From Onstottus_B arcticum (GTDB lineage: Bacteria; Acidobacteriota; Blastocatellia; UBA7656): a DNA stretch of 64,000 bases. Location of the stretch: contig JBBPIE010000004.1 in assembly GCA_038040485.1 (NCBI GenBank), positions 62,001 through 126,000 on the forward strand, read 5' to 3'. Below are positions 47,983 to 57,892 of this stretch, one piece after another. The notes beneath the pieces were generated by a model. That model worked only from the letters and a program-made list of their open reading frames with translations. It did not search any database and had not been told where the DNA came from. A program made the translations under genes and the position numbers. How positions within the stretch are numbered: position 1 is the stretch's first letter; each line of letters starts with the position of its first letter.

Positions 47983-50582
47983 TATCTGGCCGTCTTCCCT
48001 GAAATGAAACGAGCGGCGGGTGAGTCTTTCATCGGAAGACTGAATCGCCGAATCCCGTCGAACTTGTACAACGCTCCCGCGACCGCCGGGGCCGTCGGAA
48101 CCAGGCCGATCTCGCCGACCCCCTTTGCTCCGTAGGGACCGTCGGGATGTTCTTCCTCGATCATGAAAAGTTCAACTTCCGGCATGTGACGCGCGCGCAG
48201 CAAGCCTTGCGAGTTCACAGTCATCGTCTGAGGCACGCCGCCTTCGACCCTGAATTCCTCGGTCAACGCGTAACCAAGTCCCATGTGAATCGAGCCTTCG
48301 ATCTGGCCTTCAAGCAGTGCTGGGTTCATGACTTTGCCGACGTCGTGAGCGGCTATGACCTTCGCGACCCGGCCGTCGTCGTCGAGTATCACAACCTGAG
48401 TTGCAAACCCGTAAGCGAAATGCGTCTTGGGTTTCTCGGCGTTTGCTTCAAGCGACGTCGTGTCGTCGATCAGCACTTCACCGTAGTAGGTGTTGCCCGC
48501 GAGATCGCGGAGAGTTTTCTTTTGATCGAGATCGGCTTTTAGCTTGCGGGCCGCTTCTTGAACGCCGCGGCAACCGAGGAACGTCCCGCGCGAAGCGGTC
48601 GTCTGCCCGCAGTCCAAATCGTACTTCGTGTCGGCCGACACATGAGCGAAGACCGACGGAGGCAGCCCCGTCTCTTCGCAAGCCGTTTGTTGAAGCACCG
48701 TGAACAACCCCTGGCCCATCTCGGTGAAACCGGTGTAGATCGCAACCGAGCCGTCCTTGCGCACTTCGAGCATCGCTTTGCCGTATTCGGGAAGGCCGTT
48801 GCCGATGCCGACGTTCTTTATACCGCAAGCAATGCCAGCGTACTTCGCGTCCCGGTAACGTTCCTTTACCGCTTCGAGGGTCTTCTTCAACCCGACGCTG
48901 CATTCGAGCGTTTGACCCGTGCAGAACTTGTCGCCGACGTCGAGCGCGTTACGGTAGCGAATCTCCCAGCCGTCTATGCCGACGCGCTCCGCGAGAATGT
49001 TGAGCATCGATTCGATGCCGAACGCGGCTTGATTTGCGCCGAAGCCGCGCATCGCTCCACAAGGCGGATTGTTCGTGTAGACCGCAAGCGACTCAACGTG
49101 AACGTTGTCCACTTTGTACGGTCCGGTGCAATGACCTGCTGCGCGTTCGAGGACTTTCGTTCCAACCGAAGCATAAGCCCCCTTGTCGCCGACCATGAAA
49201 GCCTTGACCGCGGTGAGGCGCCCTTCAGCGTCGCAGCCAACCGTGTAAGTCATCTTGATCGGGTGCCGCTTGGGATGAAGCCGCAGACTCTCTTCGCGGC
49301 TGAGCGTAAGCTTGACCGGTTTGTCCGTGACTCGAGCAAGCAGCGCTGTCTGCGCTTGAATGCTCATGTCTTCTTTGCCGCCGAACGCGCCTCCGTTGGT
49401 CACCAACTCGACGTAGACCTTCTCTTCGGGCAGTGCGAGAAACGAAGCGATCTGACGCCGGTCGTCGAACACGCCCTGGCCCTGAGTGTAGACTCGGAGC
49501 CCGTCGCCTTCCGGCATCGCGATGCACGCCTCCGGTTCGAGATACATGTGCTCGATGAACTGAGTCTGAAACGTGTGCGACGCGACGTGGGTGGATTCCT
49601 GAAGCGCTTGTTCGACATTGCCGCGCTTTATCTCGGACTTGCTGAGCAGGTTGCCCTTTTTGTGAAGCTTCGGTGCGCCGGGTTTGAGCGCGTCTTCGGG
49701 GCTGGTTACCGGTTCCCGCACTTCGTAGTCTACGACGATGGCTTCGGCTGCCTTGCGCGCGATGCGGCGATCGACGGCGGCAACGGCGGCGATCACGTCG
49801 CCAACGTAGCGAGTCTCCTCGGCTTCGGCTACAAACATCGGCCAGTCTTTGTAGATCAGGCCCTGCGAGCGTTCACCCGGCGTGTCGGCCGCAGTGACTA
49901 TCTCAATGACACCGGGGATCTCTTTGGCTCTGCTGGTGTCGATCTTTTTGACAAGCGCGCGAGGATGATCGGACAAGCGCACGGCTCCATGAAGCATGTC
50001 GGGGACCGACATATCGTCGATGAAGCGCCGATCTCCCAACGCAAGCTCGCGAGCCTGGTAACGCTGCGTGTTAGATCCTACGCGTCCGCTGCGCTCAAGC
50101 TCGGGCGCTCCGTCGCCTCTCAGCGCTTTGGCTGCCAGCTTGATCGAGTCAACTATCTTGACGTAACCAGTGCAGCGGCAATGATGCATACTGAGCACGC
50201 GATTGATCTGATCGTCGGTCGGATCTGGAGTTTTGTCGATGAGGTGTTTGGCTCGCACGACAATGCCCGGTGTGCAGAAGCCGCACTGGAGTCCGCCGGC
50301 GGCGATGAACGAGTCGGCGAACGTCTCGCGCTCGAGTTCGCTAAAGCCTTCAAGCGTTGTGATGCTCTTGCCGGCAGCGCTTATGGCGGGCGTTGCGCAA
50401 GTCACGAGCGCGCGGCCGTCCACGATAACCGTGCAACAGCCGCATTGACCTTGTGGGCTGCAACCGTCCTTGGGCGAGATCAATCCGCAGCCGTCTCGCA
50501 GAAGTTCGAGGAGCGAACTGCCGTCATCGACATCAACCGCGCGATCGGTCCCGTTCAGATTGAATTCAATCCGGGTCGTCAT
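47982..50582 (-). CDS. Fused 2Fe-2S/molybdopterin xanthine dehydrogenase-type enzyme
   Basis: This 866-residue protein joins a two-cluster iron-sulfur domain (SPQGQCGCCTVIVDGRALVT, CGFCTPGIV, MHHCRCTGYV) to a full molybdopterin domain (NGGAFGGKEDMSIQAQTALL, NPPCGAMRGFGANQAAFGIE, GFTEMGQGLFT and catalytic Glu in GPYGAKGVGEIGLVP). No FAD domain is present. Layout and length match the selenium-dependent xanthine dehydrogenase or aldehyde oxidoreductase (MOP-type) group. No selenium-related or Mo-maturation genes lie nearby, so the substrate is open. Its stop overlaps the start of an ATPase gene of unrelated type. Confidence 0.93.
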   Translation of the reverse strand: MTTRIEFNLNGTDRAVDVDDGSSLLELLRDGCGLISPKDGCSPQGQCGCCTVIVDGRALVTCATPAISAAGKSITTLEGFSELERETFADSFIAAGGLQCGFCTPGIVVRAKHLIDKTPDPTDDQINRVLSMHHCRCTGYVKIVDSIKLAAKALRGDGAPELERSGRVGSNTQRYQARELALGDRRFIDDMSVPDMLHGAVRLSDHPRALVKKIDTSRAKEIPGVIEIVTAADTPGERSQGLIYKDWPMFVAEAEETRYVGDVIAAVAAVDRRIARKAAEAIVVDYEVREPVTSPEDALKPGAPKLHKKGNLLSKSEIKRGNVEQALQESTHVASHTFQTQFIEHMYLEPEACIAMPEGDGLRVYTQGQGVFDDRRQIASFLALPEEKVYVELVTNGGAFGGKEDMSIQAQTALLARVTDKPVKLTLSREESLRLHPKRHPIKMTYTVGCDAEGRLTAVKAFMVGDKGAYASVGTKVLERAAGHCTGPYKVDNVHVESLAVYTNNPPCGAMRGFGANQAAFGIESMLNILAERVGIDGWEIRYRNALDVGDKFCTGQTLECSVGLKKTLEAVKERYRDAKYAGIACGIKNVGIGNGLPEYGKAMLEVRKDGSVAIYTGFTEMGQGLFTVLQQTACEETGLPPSVFAHVSADTKYDLDCGQTTASRGTFLGCRGVQEAARKLKADLDQKKTLRDLAGNTYYGEVLIDDTTSLEANAEKPKTHFAYGFATQVVILDDDGRVAKVIAAHDVGKVMNPALLEGQIEGSIHMGLGYALTEEFRVEGGVPQTMTVNSQGLLRARHMPEVELFMIEEEHPDGPYGAKGVGEIGLVPTAPAVAGALYKFDGIRRFSLPMKDSPAARFISGKTAR

Positions 50583-50656
50583 CTCAAAGCGCCTTTCGGG
50601 TGCCGGAATTGTAACACCTGGAAAAGCGGGGCGCAGTGGGAAAGCGGAAAGTCCGC

Positions 50657-50869
50657 CTACTCAGTCGGTTTGGCGTATTCCCATTGTTCAGGCAAGGGTT
50701 GAGGGCCGGGGCGAATTCCGGCGATGTCCGGGTCTTCGCCTTCGATGCGCGGCTCCAAGTCTTTGCGGTCCTTAGACTCAATCCGCCGCTGCTCTTTATC
50801 CTTCCGCTTTTCCTGGCGGGCCTTTTCTTTTTGACGCTTCTGAAATGTCGGTCTGGATTTCTTTGCCAT
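50657..50869 (-). CDS. Small basic protein of unknown function
   Basis: The 70-residue protein starts MAKKSRPTFQKRQKEKARQE and is nearly all charged (RKDKEQRRIESKDRKDLEPR), with a Pro-rich tail. AGGAG lies 5 nt before the ATG. Very similar short Lys/Arg-rich proteins occur in many bacteria, usually near RNA-binding protein genes as here. RNA or ribosome binding is inferred from charge and neighbours only. Confidence 0.8.
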   Translation of the reverse strand: MAKKSRPTFQKRQKEKARQEKRKDKEQRRIESKDRKDLEPRIEGEDPDIAGIRPGPQPLPEQWEYAKPTE

Positions 50870-50916
50870 GCTGGCTCCTGGGCCTCAGAGTTTCAATACT
50901 TGGTAGCGGCCGGCCG

Positions 50917-51471
50917 TTACTCCGTGTCTTGATCATCCTCATCATCCACCCGGCTGGCGAAGTTATCGCTGTTGAGATCGTCATCGTGGACTTCTTCGTC
51001 GTCGCCTCCAAAGACCAGTTGTCCACCGGGCTTTTCGCGGATGGGGCCCTTGGGTCCACGCTCGGATTTCGAGCCGGCCCTGGAGGGCTTTCGCCTGCCG
51101 CGCGGGGCTGCGTCGGGACCAAAGTTCTTGCCTCCGCTTGTGGCGCCGCCTGGCGGCGGGGCGCTTCCCGGAGTGAACGATGGACGAGGCGCAAAACCCT
51201 GAGAGCCGCCCGCCGGGCGGTCTTCCCTGGCGCGCGCTTCATTGACCGCGAGCGGCCGGCCTTTGAACATCTGACTGTTGAAGCGGTTGATGGCTTCCAA
51301 CGCGTGAGATCGCTCGCTGTATTCGATGAAGGCAAACCCGCGAGGCTTGCCGGTCTCACGGTCGAGCGGCAGATAGATATAAGACAGCGGGGCGACGGCG
51401 GAAAAGTGCTCGCGCAGATCGGCCTCTGTCGCGTCATAGGGGAGGTTGCCAACAAAAAGGCGAACAGACAT
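50917..51471 (-). CDS. RRM-domain RNA-binding protein with long acidic tail
   Basis: The 184-residue protein has one RNA recognition motif at about 2-80, with RNP2 RLFVGNLPY and RNP1 GKPRGFAFIEYS. It continues with a Gly/Pro-rich linker (SFTPGSAPPPGGATSG), a basic stretch (GRRKPSRAGSKSERG) and an acidic end (GDDEEVHDDDLNSDN). It should bind single-stranded RNA in the cytoplasm. It is coded just before a DEAD-box helicase gene whose 3' end is 80 bp away, and a second RRM gene lies beyond. Confidence 0.93.
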   Translation of the reverse strand: MSVRLFVGNLPYDATEADLREHFSAVAPLSYIYLPLDRETGKPRGFAFIEYSERSHALEAINRFNSQMFKGRPLAVNEARAREDRPAGGSQGFAPRPSFTPGSAPPPGGATSGGKNFGPDAAPRGRRKPSRAGSKSERGPKGPIREKPGGQLVFGGDDEEVHDDDLNSDNFASRVDDEDDQDTE

Positions 51472-51552
51472 TAGGAAGCCCCTCTCAGTGTTGAAATGCA
51501 GATTGGAGTTGGAAGAAGCGAGCGCAGCTCGCCTCTTCCAGTTTTACTTCGT

Positions 51553-52779
51553 CTATCTAGACGCGCGCCGCGGCCGGAACGAACGCGAAGCCTGTCCTCG
51601 GAGCCTGCCGATCTCGGTTGCAAGGCTCACTTGTTGATCGCTTCTTCCATCGGAAAACCCGCTCAGCTTGGACCGCTGAATCTTTAGACCGGTCGATCTC
51701 TCGATCAACGACAGCGCGGATTCTTCTTCGGGGCTGACCAGCGTCAACGCCGAACCTTCCCGGCCCGCCCGCGCTGTACGGCCAACCCGATGAAGATAGC
51801 CTTCGGGCGTAGACGGCACGTCGTAGTTGATCACGTGCGAAATATCGTCAACGTCAATCCCGCGAGCCGCCACGTCTGTCGCTACAAGCACGCGCACTCG
51901 GCCCGACTTGAAACTCGCCAACGCGCGATTCCGCTGCGACTGGTTGCGATCCGAGTGAATCGTCTCGACGGTGTGCCGGTTCGCAGCCAGAACGCGAGCC
52001 ACCTTATCGGCGCCGCGTTTGGTTTCCGTAAACACCAAAAACGAACCTTCAGCGTCATCTGCAAGTAACCGGAGCAGCAGCGGGACCTTCGCGTGTGAAA
52101 GCACCGAGTAAGCGCTCTGAGTCAGCGTTGCAACCGTAGCTGCAGGCCTCGCTGCTTCGACGCGAATCGGGGTTGCCGTCATCTCGCGCGCGAGCTGCTC
52201 GACTGCTCGCGACAACGTCGCCGACAACAGCATCGTCTGACGCTTGCGAGGAAGATATTGCATGATCCTGCGGACCTGGGGCAGAAATCCCATGTCGAGC
52301 ATCCGGTCCGCTTCATCCAACACAAAGACTTCGATCAAGTCGAACGGAACGACCTTGCGGAGGATGAAGTCGTTGAGCCGTCCGGGAGTCGCGATGATAA
52401 TGTCGGCCCCTCGCGACAGTGCGTTCAGTTGCTTGGTGACGCTTTCGCCGCCGACAAGCGCCACGGACCTGAGCTTGTACACGCCACCGTAACTCTTCGA
52501 ATTCGCTTCGATCTGAAGCGCAAGCTCGCGAGTCGGCGCAAGCACCAGCGCGCGAGGTTTGGTTCCCTTGGCGGGCTTTTCGAGCCGTTCAATGATCGGC
52601 AGCAGAAACGCGGCGGTTTTGCCGGATCCTGTTTCGGCCGATGCAAGCACGTCGCGTCCTGCCATGGCATGGGGAATGACTTTGGTTTGAATCTCCGTAG
52701 GCACGGTGATTCCGAGTTTCTCGAGTACGCGCACGATGGGCGTACTCAATCCGAGTTCTTCAAAACTGTTTGAGTTCAT
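51553..52779 (-). CDS. DEAD-box RNA helicase
   Basis: The 408-residue helicase has Q-motif FEELGLSTPIV and PTEIQ, motif I ASAETGSGKT, Ia PTRELALQI, Ib TPGRL, II DEAD in VLDEADRMLDMGFLP, III SAT, and the later VATDVAARGIDV and HRVGRTARAGREG. It is RhlE-like by its short tail (SRSFRPRRASR). It unwinds RNA duplexes, for instance in ribosome assembly or mRNA decay, and such enzymes are often induced by cold. RRM protein genes on both sides suggest a shared ribonucleoprotein role. Confidence 0.95.
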   Translation of the reverse strand: MNSNSFEELGLSTPIVRVLEKLGITVPTEIQTKVIPHAMAGRDVLASAETGSGKTAAFLLPIIERLEKPAKGTKPRALVLAPTRELALQIEANSKSYGGVYKLRSVALVGGESVTKQLNALSRGADIIIATPGRLNDFILRKVVPFDLIEVFVLDEADRMLDMGFLPQVRRIMQYLPRKRQTMLLSATLSRAVEQLAREMTATPIRVEAARPAATVATLTQSAYSVLSHAKVPLLLRLLADDAEGSFLVFTETKRGADKVARVLAANRHTVETIHSDRNQSQRNRALASFKSGRVRVLVATDVAARGIDVDDISHVINYDVPSTPEGYLHRVGRTARAGREGSALTLVSPEEESALSLIERSTGLKIQRSKLSGFSDGRSDQQVSLATEIGRLRGQASRSFRPRRASR

Positions 52780-53003
52780 CGATCTTTCTTTCGGTACACT
52801 TGTTTTGGTGAAGAGTAAAAACTGTCCGAGTGCTGTCGTAAGGACGGGAATGGTTTGAAGTGAGGCCGTTTAAAGTGTACCGGTGATGTCTCAGCAGTAG
52901 GCTCCGTGCAATCCATTCAGCGTGTGTTCGGCTGTTTGCTTCTATGTTAAATCCCGCAGCCACGGCGAGGTAAATCGCCGTGGCCGCTTTCCCACAAGGT
53001 TCG

Positions 53004-53369
<366 letters not shown>

Positions 53370-53584
53370 TGATTTCTCCTGAAATCGGTTAAGAGGAACT
53401 TCCAAGACCTTGCGGGAAAGGGATGAAACAAGCAGGCTCAAACACTCTCCGGACCAAAGCAAGAGGCTCCCGAAAACAAACAACGTAGCAACGCTCGGGT
53501 TACCACAAGACAGCCGGAGCATAGCAGCCTGACCGGCATAAGTCCAGCTATTTAACAGTCGAAGGCCCCGCCCGCCGTTTCGCC

Positions 53585-56101
53585 CTAAAACAACACATCA
53601 AAGTCCAATCTGAATCTTCGCTTGTGATTTCCGAAGAACACTCCATATTTCAGATCATCGATGTTTGAACGGACGTCGAGCGGGTTGAAGTGATTGGTCA
53701 GGTTGAAACCGCTCACCGAGAAGCGAACCGAGTACTTGTCGCTTAGCTTGAAGTCTTTCGATACCCTCGAATCAAGCGAGAAGAACCCGGGAAACCGGTT
53801 CGTGTTCGGCAAGCCAACGTACTCCTGAGCCTCGTTGGTCGTCGCAAACGGGAATCCGTTGCGCCACTCAACCATCGGCGAGATGCGCATCTTCCAGGGC
53901 AAGCTTACCGTTCCCCAGGCGAGAAACCGGTTCGGCAAATCGCCCGGCATGTTCGTGTATTCGTTGGGTCGCACGACCGGAAACGGGAAGTTCCCGAGAT
54001 AGTTATTGAACTCGTTCAAGTCGCCGCGCGCGCGGCTTCGGACGTAAGAAAAGAACATCTGCTGCCCGTCTTTCATCGTCATACGAGCGGTCAGTTCGAG
54101 CTGCCGATAGCCTGACTTGCCGTTCCCGGCCAGCACCAGCGCGTCCCGACCTTGCACTATCTTCGGGGTAAACACGATCGTCCCAAACGAATTGCTCTGG
54201 AGGAAGTTAGCACGCACCCTCAACATCTTGTTGACCGGGTGCTCGATTTCGACGTTCCAGGTCGCGCTGTAGGGCGCGAAGTTGCCGGCGTTGTTCGGAC
54301 TGAACACGAACGGGAAACCGTCCGCCTCAGCTTTGTCGGTGATGTTAGCGAATCGGCGTACGCCCGTGACCGCGCCGTCCGGACCGTAGGTCGTCACCAC
54401 TTGTTCCGGATACCGATCGAACGAATACACGCTCAGCGGCACTCGATCGTAAAACAACCCGAAGCCGCCGCGAAGCGTCGTCTGACTGTTTGCAAATGGA
54501 GTCAGCGCCAGTCCAATGCGAGGCGCGACCCGAAACGTCTCGGTTATGCCTTGATATTCGAAGCGCGTGCCGAAATCCACCGCGAGCCTCGGAGTCACGA
54601 CCCAGTGATCCTGCCCGAAGAACCCGGTCTCGGTATCACCGCGATCAAACGGCTGGCCGCCCTCGAACTCAATGCGCTTTACCGGACGTCCGTCGGCCGT
54701 CTCGATGCTCACCGGACGCGCGTCGAACGTACCTCGATTACTCGTGTGCGCCAGCGTGGTACCGAACTTCAGATTGTGCGCGCCCATCGCGTTGATTGGC
54801 TTGACCGAGAATATCTCGAGCCACTCGAAGCGCGAGGCGTGCCGGTCCTGCTGGCTGAAGTAATTTCCGCTGTTACCTTCCGGCGTCAGCACCATATCCC
54901 CGGTGCCCTGCCCCCAGACCTTACCGGTAAAACGTTTGACGGCGACCGTGCTTTCCAACAAGCTGGAGCCGATCGTCAGCCGGTCTATCAGCGTGCCGGT
55001 GTAGTCGTGCGCGCGGAAAGTCGGCGTCACTTCCTGCGGATTGAAAAAACTCAGGTTGACGAAGTTCATATGCCGCGGCGCTACATGGAAGGTTCCGGTC
55101 AGCGTATGAATCGGCGACAGAATGTAGTCGAACTGAGTGAATGAGTTCACCGACTCCTGCTTCGTTTCATTGAAAGGAAACGGAAGCGTCTTCACCGGCT
55201 CTTTCTTGAGGTCATATTCGAGACCCTCAGAGAAATAAAGCTTGTCCTTGATGAGCGGGCCGTTAAAAACCACTCGCGGCGAAGCTTCTTTTATGCCGCG
55301 TAAATGGCCGCTTCGAATCCTGTACTCGGGCAGCGGATCGTTAAGCTCGAAGTTCCACTTCTCACCGCCGCGCCGCGTTTCTACCGATACCACTCCCGCG
55401 GTGAAGCGGCCGAACTGAGCCAGGTACGGTGTCTTGAAAACGCTGATCGTTTCTACGCTGTCCACAGGAACGGTCATGCCAAACTGGCCCGTTGCCGGAT
55501 CGGTCACGTCCGCCGAGTTGACGACCAATGCGCTCCGATGCTCGCCCGCACCGGAAATCCTTATTTCGCCCTCGGACGAACGGACAACGCCGGGTACTAA
55601 CGGCAAGGTGTCGGCAACCGTTGCGGGTTTGCTGGGTAAGGATTTGACTTCAGCGCGCTGCAGCTCCGTTGACGGCGACGAGCCTTGTTCAACCTTGTCA
55701 GTCGAACCCGCGCTGACGTTCACCGTGTCCGAAATTTGAACCTTCGGCACCATCGCGAATCTGACTTCAACCGTGGCCCCACTGGTCACGGCGACGTCGC
55801 TCAGGTTCAGCGGCTCAAAGGACTCTTTCGAAACCGCGACCTCGTAGACTCCCCCCGCGACGTTTGCGAATTCCGCTTCGCCCTTCTCATTCGATGTAGT
55901 CGAGTGAATCGCCGCGCTCTTGAGCCTTAGCTCGACGAGAACTCCCGCCACTGGCTTCTCGGATTCGTCGTGCGTCGTTACACGAATACTGCCAAGCGCC
56001 CGCGACTGAGCGATCGCAATCCCCGGCAAGAGACACAACAGCGAAACCGCGGCCAGAGCCACTGATGCTCGTTTGATTGATGAACTTCGCAACACCTTCA
56101 T
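53585..56101 (-). CDS. Oar-like TonB-dependent outer membrane receptor
   Basis: The start at 56101 gives a normal signal peptide (KRASVALAAVSLLCLLPGIA, then IAQ). Then come a carboxypeptidase-regulatory-like domain (LGSIRVTTHDESEKPVAGVL, YEVAVSKESFEPL), a plug region (ATVADTLPLVPGVVRSSEGE, ISGAGEHRSALVVNSADVTD) and a long beta-barrel ending in an aromatic residue (RRFRLDFDVLF). It is like the large Acidobacteriota/Bacteroidota receptors for oligomeric substrates. No TonB box is evident. An upstream frame to 56149 is possible. Confidence 0.85.
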   Translation of the reverse strand: MKVLRSSSIKRASVALAAVSLLCLLPGIAIAQSRALGSIRVTTHDESEKPVAGVLVELRLKSAAIHSTTSNEKGEAEFANVAGGVYEVAVSKESFEPLNLSDVAVTSGATVEVRFAMVPKVQISDTVNVSAGSTDKVEQGSSPSTELQRAEVKSLPSKPATVADTLPLVPGVVRSSEGEIRISGAGEHRSALVVNSADVTDPATGQFGMTVPVDSVETISVFKTPYLAQFGRFTAGVVSVETRRGGEKWNFELNDPLPEYRIRSGHLRGIKEASPRVVFNGPLIKDKLYFSEGLEYDLKKEPVKTLPFPFNETKQESVNSFTQFDYILSPIHTLTGTFHVAPRHMNFVNLSFFNPQEVTPTFRAHDYTGTLIDRLTIGSSLLESTVAVKRFTGKVWGQGTGDMVLTPEGNSGNYFSQQDRHASRFEWLEIFSVKPINAMGAHNLKFGTTLAHTSNRGTFDARPVSIETADGRPVKRIEFEGGQPFDRGDTETGFFGQDHWVVTPRLAVDFGTRFEYQGITETFRVAPRIGLALTPFANSQTTLRGGFGLFYDRVPLSVYSFDRYPEQVVTTYGPDGAVTGVRRFANITDKAEADGFPFVFSPNNAGNFAPYSATWNVEIEHPVNKMLRVRANFLQSNSFGTIVFTPKIVQGRDALVLAGNGKSGYRQLELTARMTMKDGQQMFFSYVRSRARGDLNEFNNYLGNFPFPVVRPNEYTNMPGDLPNRFLAWGTVSLPWKMRISPMVEWRNGFPFATTNEAQEYVGLPNTNRFPGFFSLDSRVSKDFKLSDKYSVRFSVSGFNLTNHFNPLDVRSNIDDLKYGVFFGNHKRRFRLDFDVLF

Positions 56102-56349
56102 ACTGGTAAGATTTGCTTCTCTCTTAGGCCAAAAAGTCATTGTTATCATAACCGATCCGTCACCGTTTGACTACCACGAGCCATGTCTGAGTTGTCCGCT
56201 GCGATTCCGAGCCCGGTTGGGCCGCTTGAAGGGCCTGTGCTTGGTGCAATGATAGAATACGTGTCGATTCAGATGCTGGATTCTCAGCAGCTTCGGAAGC
56301 TGTCCGCCGGGTTGTTGGCAACGGGGTCGGGTTTGATTCGCCAAGGCCG
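56102..56349. other. Intergenic region without recognisable feature
   Basis: Between the TonB receptor start and the family H repeat I see no gene. A 76-codon frame at 56183-56413 runs into the repeat and is not supported. Confidence 0.5.
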
Positions 56350-56475
56350 GTCGCAGCGGTTAGCCTCCTGTTTTCTCTGCGTAACCTCTGCGCCTTTGCG
56401 GCTCGGCGGTTAGATAGACCTCAAGACCCGCTAACCGCAGAGGCGCCGAGACGCTGAGCCAAACGCAGAGAATCA
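56350..56475. repeat. Inverted phrase repeat, family H
   Basis: CTCTGCGTAACCTCTGCGCC on the left and ACCGCAGAGGCGCCGAGACG with AAACGCAGAG on the right form matched arms between divergent receptor and phosphodiesterase genes. Similar to 41357-41472. Confidence 0.88.
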
Positions 56476-56576
56476 AGTAGGGACACCACCGTCACGCGTT
56501 GCTTCTTGCATATTCCGTTCATCGCAATTACTTTCTCTGGCTTGATGGCTCAGACTTCCGAAGTCGTTGGGGATCA

Positions 56577-57869
56577 ATGAAAACAAATATCAGACAGAAG
56601 TTTCAACACCTGGCTCTCTTAGCATTCCTTTTGCTCACGCTTCATCTCTCGGCGTGCGTCGGGTCGAGGCCGATCTCGGACCTGCGGCCGACAGTCATTC
56701 TCATTTCCATCGACGGATTCCGTTACGACTACCTCGACAAATTCGAACCACCCAACCTCAGGTCTCTGGCTCGCGAAGGCGTTCAAGCCAAATGGATGAC
56801 TGCTTCGTTTCCAACCAAGACTTTCCCTAACCACTACACGATCGTCACCGGGCTCTATCCGCAGAACAACGGCATCGTCGAGAACACTGTCTACGACACG
56901 GCCACCAAAGCAACGTTCGGGATGGGCAATCGCGAAGAAGTGCAGAACAGCCGCTGGTGGCTAGGCGAGCCGATCTGGGTCACCGCCGAAAAACAGGGGC
57001 AGCGAGCCGCGCCCTTCTTCTGGCCCGGCAGCGAGGCCGAAATCGAAGGCAAGCGAGCGACCTACTGGATGCCCTATGACGGGGAGATGCCGAACGAGGC
57101 GCGTGTCGATCACGTTTTATCGTGGCTCGATTTGCCGGCCGCCAAGCGGCCGACTTTCTTGACTCTATACTTCGCCGACGTCGACCACGCCGGTCATGAG
57201 TTCAGCCCCGACTCGAAAGAGACACGCGACGCGGTGCTCAAAGTCGACGCCGCATTCGGCAGACTGATCGATGGACTCAAAGCGCGAGGAATCTTCGAGC
57301 AGGTCAACCTCATCATCGTTTCCGATCATGGTATGGCGACTCAGGACCCGAACAACGTCATCGTTCTCGACGAGCTTTTCGATACTAAGCTTGCCGAGAA
57401 GGTTCTCTGGACAAGTGAGATCGTCAGCATCTTTCCAAAGGAAGGCTCGGAAGACGCGATCTACAACGCGCTAAGAGCCAAGCTGCCGCCGCAAGCAAAG
57501 GTCTATCGCAAATCGGAAATGCCGGCGCGCCTTCATTATTCGAACAGCCCGCGCATCGCTCCCCTGCTGGTGTTACCTGATGAAGGCTGGATGTTGATGA
57601 CTCGCAAGCGGTTTGAAGAGAGGAAAGCGAAAGGTGAGGCTAGCGGCTTGCGAGGCGGACACGGCTACGATAACGAGCTTGAGTCGATGCGAGCGACCTT
57701 CATCGCTCACGGCTCGGCGTTCAAGAAAGGCGCCCTCATCGAGCCGTTTGAGAACGTTCAAGTCTACAATGTGATAGCAAGGATTCTCGGCTTAACACCC
57801 GCGCCCAACGACGGGAACGACTCCGTGGCCAACGCGGCTCTAGCGGAGGCTTCGGCTCGCGGACGGTAG
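56577..57869 (+). CDS. Lipoprotein nucleotide pyrophosphatase/phosphodiesterase
   Basis: The 430-residue protein has a lipoprotein signal (LALLAFLLLTLHLSAC with a lipobox Cys) and an alkaline-phosphatase-type NPP domain. Metal and nucleophile motifs are LISIDGFRYDYLDKFEPPNL, FPTKTFPNHYTIVTGLYPQN with the nucleophilic Thr, ADVDHAGHEFSPDS and VSDHGMATQDPN, with GGHGYDNELESMRATFIAHG near the end. It should hydrolyse nucleotide or lipid phosphodiesters in the periplasm. Earlier in-frame starts were rejected since they lack a signal peptide. Confidence 0.92.
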   Translation: MKTNIRQKFQHLALLAFLLLTLHLSACVGSRPISDLRPTVILISIDGFRYDYLDKFEPPNLRSLAREGVQAKWMTASFPTKTFPNHYTIVTGLYPQNNGIVENTVYDTATKATFGMGNREEVQNSRWWLGEPIWVTAEKQGQRAAPFFWPGSEAEIEGKRATYWMPYDGEMPNEARVDHVLSWLDLPAAKRPTFLTLYFADVDHAGHEFSPDSKETRDAVLKVDAAFGRLIDGLKARGIFEQVNLIIVSDHGMATQDPNNVIVLDELFDTKLAEKVLWTSEIVSIFPKEGSEDAIYNALRAKLPPQAKVYRKSEMPARLHYSNSPRIAPLLVLPDEGWMLMTRKRFEERKAKGEASGLRGGHGYDNELESMRATFIAHGSAFKKGALIEPFENVQVYNVIARILGLTPAPNDGNDSVANAALAEASARGR

Positions 57870-57892
57870 AAAGAGTGTCGGGTCCTGAGTGG

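Noticed and set aside
48558..50702. 714-codon plus-strand frame
   Set aside because: It is antisense to the fused xanthine dehydrogenase gene, whose motifs are complete; the frame is a codon-bias shadow.
56183..56413. 76-codon plus-strand frame
   Set aside because: It runs into a family H repeat, lacks a family and a ribosome site.
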